A DNA stretch of 14,134 nt, taken from positions 1-14,134 of the forward strand of contig DBSW01000143.1 in NCBI GenBank assembly GCA_002306745.1, given 5' to 3'. A model generated the notes under the pieces. The model saw only the letters and a list, made by a program, of their open reading frames with translations. It was not told the DNA's origin and did not search any database. The DNA is from Dehalococcoidia bacterium UBA1332 (lineage in GTDB: Bacteria; Chloroflexota; Dehalococcoidia; Lucifugimonadales; Lucifugimonadaceae). This document shows positions 14,049 through 14,134 of this stretch, piece after piece. The first letter of the stretch is position 1, and each line of letters starts with the position of its first letter. Both the position numbers and the translations under genes were made by a program.

Positions 14049-14134
14049 AACACACCATTTCGACTGCCCAAACTCTATACCCACGAAGGTGGCATATCGA
14101 CTGCGTTCATTATCAGTTGGCAAGATGGGATTAA
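14049..14134 (+). pseudogene. 5'-truncated arylsulfatase fragment, continuing past the window edge
   Basis: Read on plus in the frame of 14049, the last 28 codons give NTPFRLPKLYTHEGGISTAF followed by IISWQDGI. This matches the conserved mid-to-late stretch of type I sulfatases (commonly NTPFR...K...HEGGI.TP.I..W). The frame has a TAA at 14034-14036, there is no start codon, and nothing upstream resembles the sulfatase N-terminus with its CxPSR formylglycine site. Recognisable homology begins abruptly at Asn (14049). The Pro usually seen after HEGGI.T is Ala here. It is most simply a decayed or rearranged gene remnant. A frameshifted gene whose earlier part diverges strongly, or a misassembly at the contig end, are alternatives. 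It may run on beyond the window. Confidence 0.6.

Noticed and set aside
14009..14134. 41-codon frame MTSPDTSNLIN... ending exactly at the window edge
   Set aside because: AGGA is too close to the ATG, and the +1 frame over the same bases carries the clear sulfatase signature.
1..14134. Search for CRISPR arrays, insertion sequences, transposase or phage genes, toxin-antitoxin pairs and rRNA
   Set aside because: No regular repeats, transposase motifs, phage proteins or RNA gene cores were seen; apart from the sulfatase remnant there is no sign of mobile DNA.

Overview
The window looks like a chromosomal segment of a free-living bacterium with mixed metabolism. Coding density is high, base composition is moderately AT-rich, and TTG and GTG starts are frequent. 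Two different enolase-superfamily enzymes lie side by side with a lactonase, an RraA-type aldolase, a stand-alone acetolactate-synthase-like ThDP enzyme, an SDR and a sulfatase remnant. This mix resembles what is described for the marine SAR202 Chloroflexota, which are known for enolase-superfamily paralogs and sulfatases. That placement is an inference from gene content; there is no rRNA or marker gene here to confirm it.

Layout. (1) 1-2890, minus strand: an apparent three-gene operon read right to left: an enolase-superfamily dehydratase/racemase (GTG start), a seven-bladed propeller lactonase, and a second enolase-superfamily gene (TTG start) cut by the left edge. (2) 2891-3169: a divergent promoter region, then a small cupin on plus. 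It ends 3 nt from the convergent end of an ABC-F ATPase (3488-5065, minus). (3) 5066-5209: a gap with a perfect 10-bp dyad. (4) 5210-5926, minus: an RraA/HMG-aldolase-like protein, divergent from a plus-strand pair (6208-8671) of a ThDP enzyme and an SDR. (5) 8694-about 12454, minus: two ABC exporter half-transporters. They form a heterodimer with one degenerate and one consensus ATP site. The first has lost a recognisable start codon. (6) 12690-13817, minus: a monomeric sarcosine oxidase-like flavoenzyme. (7) 13818-14134: mostly featureless, but the last ~86 nt encode a 5'-truncated sulfatase fragment on plus.

How the genes may work together. SDR (sugar or alcohol to lactone), lactonase (lactone to aldonic acid), enolase-superfamily dehydratase (acid to 2-keto-3-deoxy acid) and RraA-like aldolase (cleavage of a 2-keto acid to pyruvate) can be ordered into an oxidative, non-phosphorylative sugar-acid route. 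The cupin and ThDP enzyme would be accessory. No substrate can be read from sequence, and the genes are in several transcription units, so the pathway is a hypothesis. The exporter, ABC-F protein and sarcosine oxidase look independent of it.

The least ordinary observations are the missing start (or frameshift) of the first exporter subunit, the split-site exporter chemistry, the Glu replacing Asp in the catalytic dyad of the complete enolase-superfamily protein, two perfect AT-rich dyads in intergenic regions, and the sulfatase remnant at the right edge. I did not find a convincing wholly new system.
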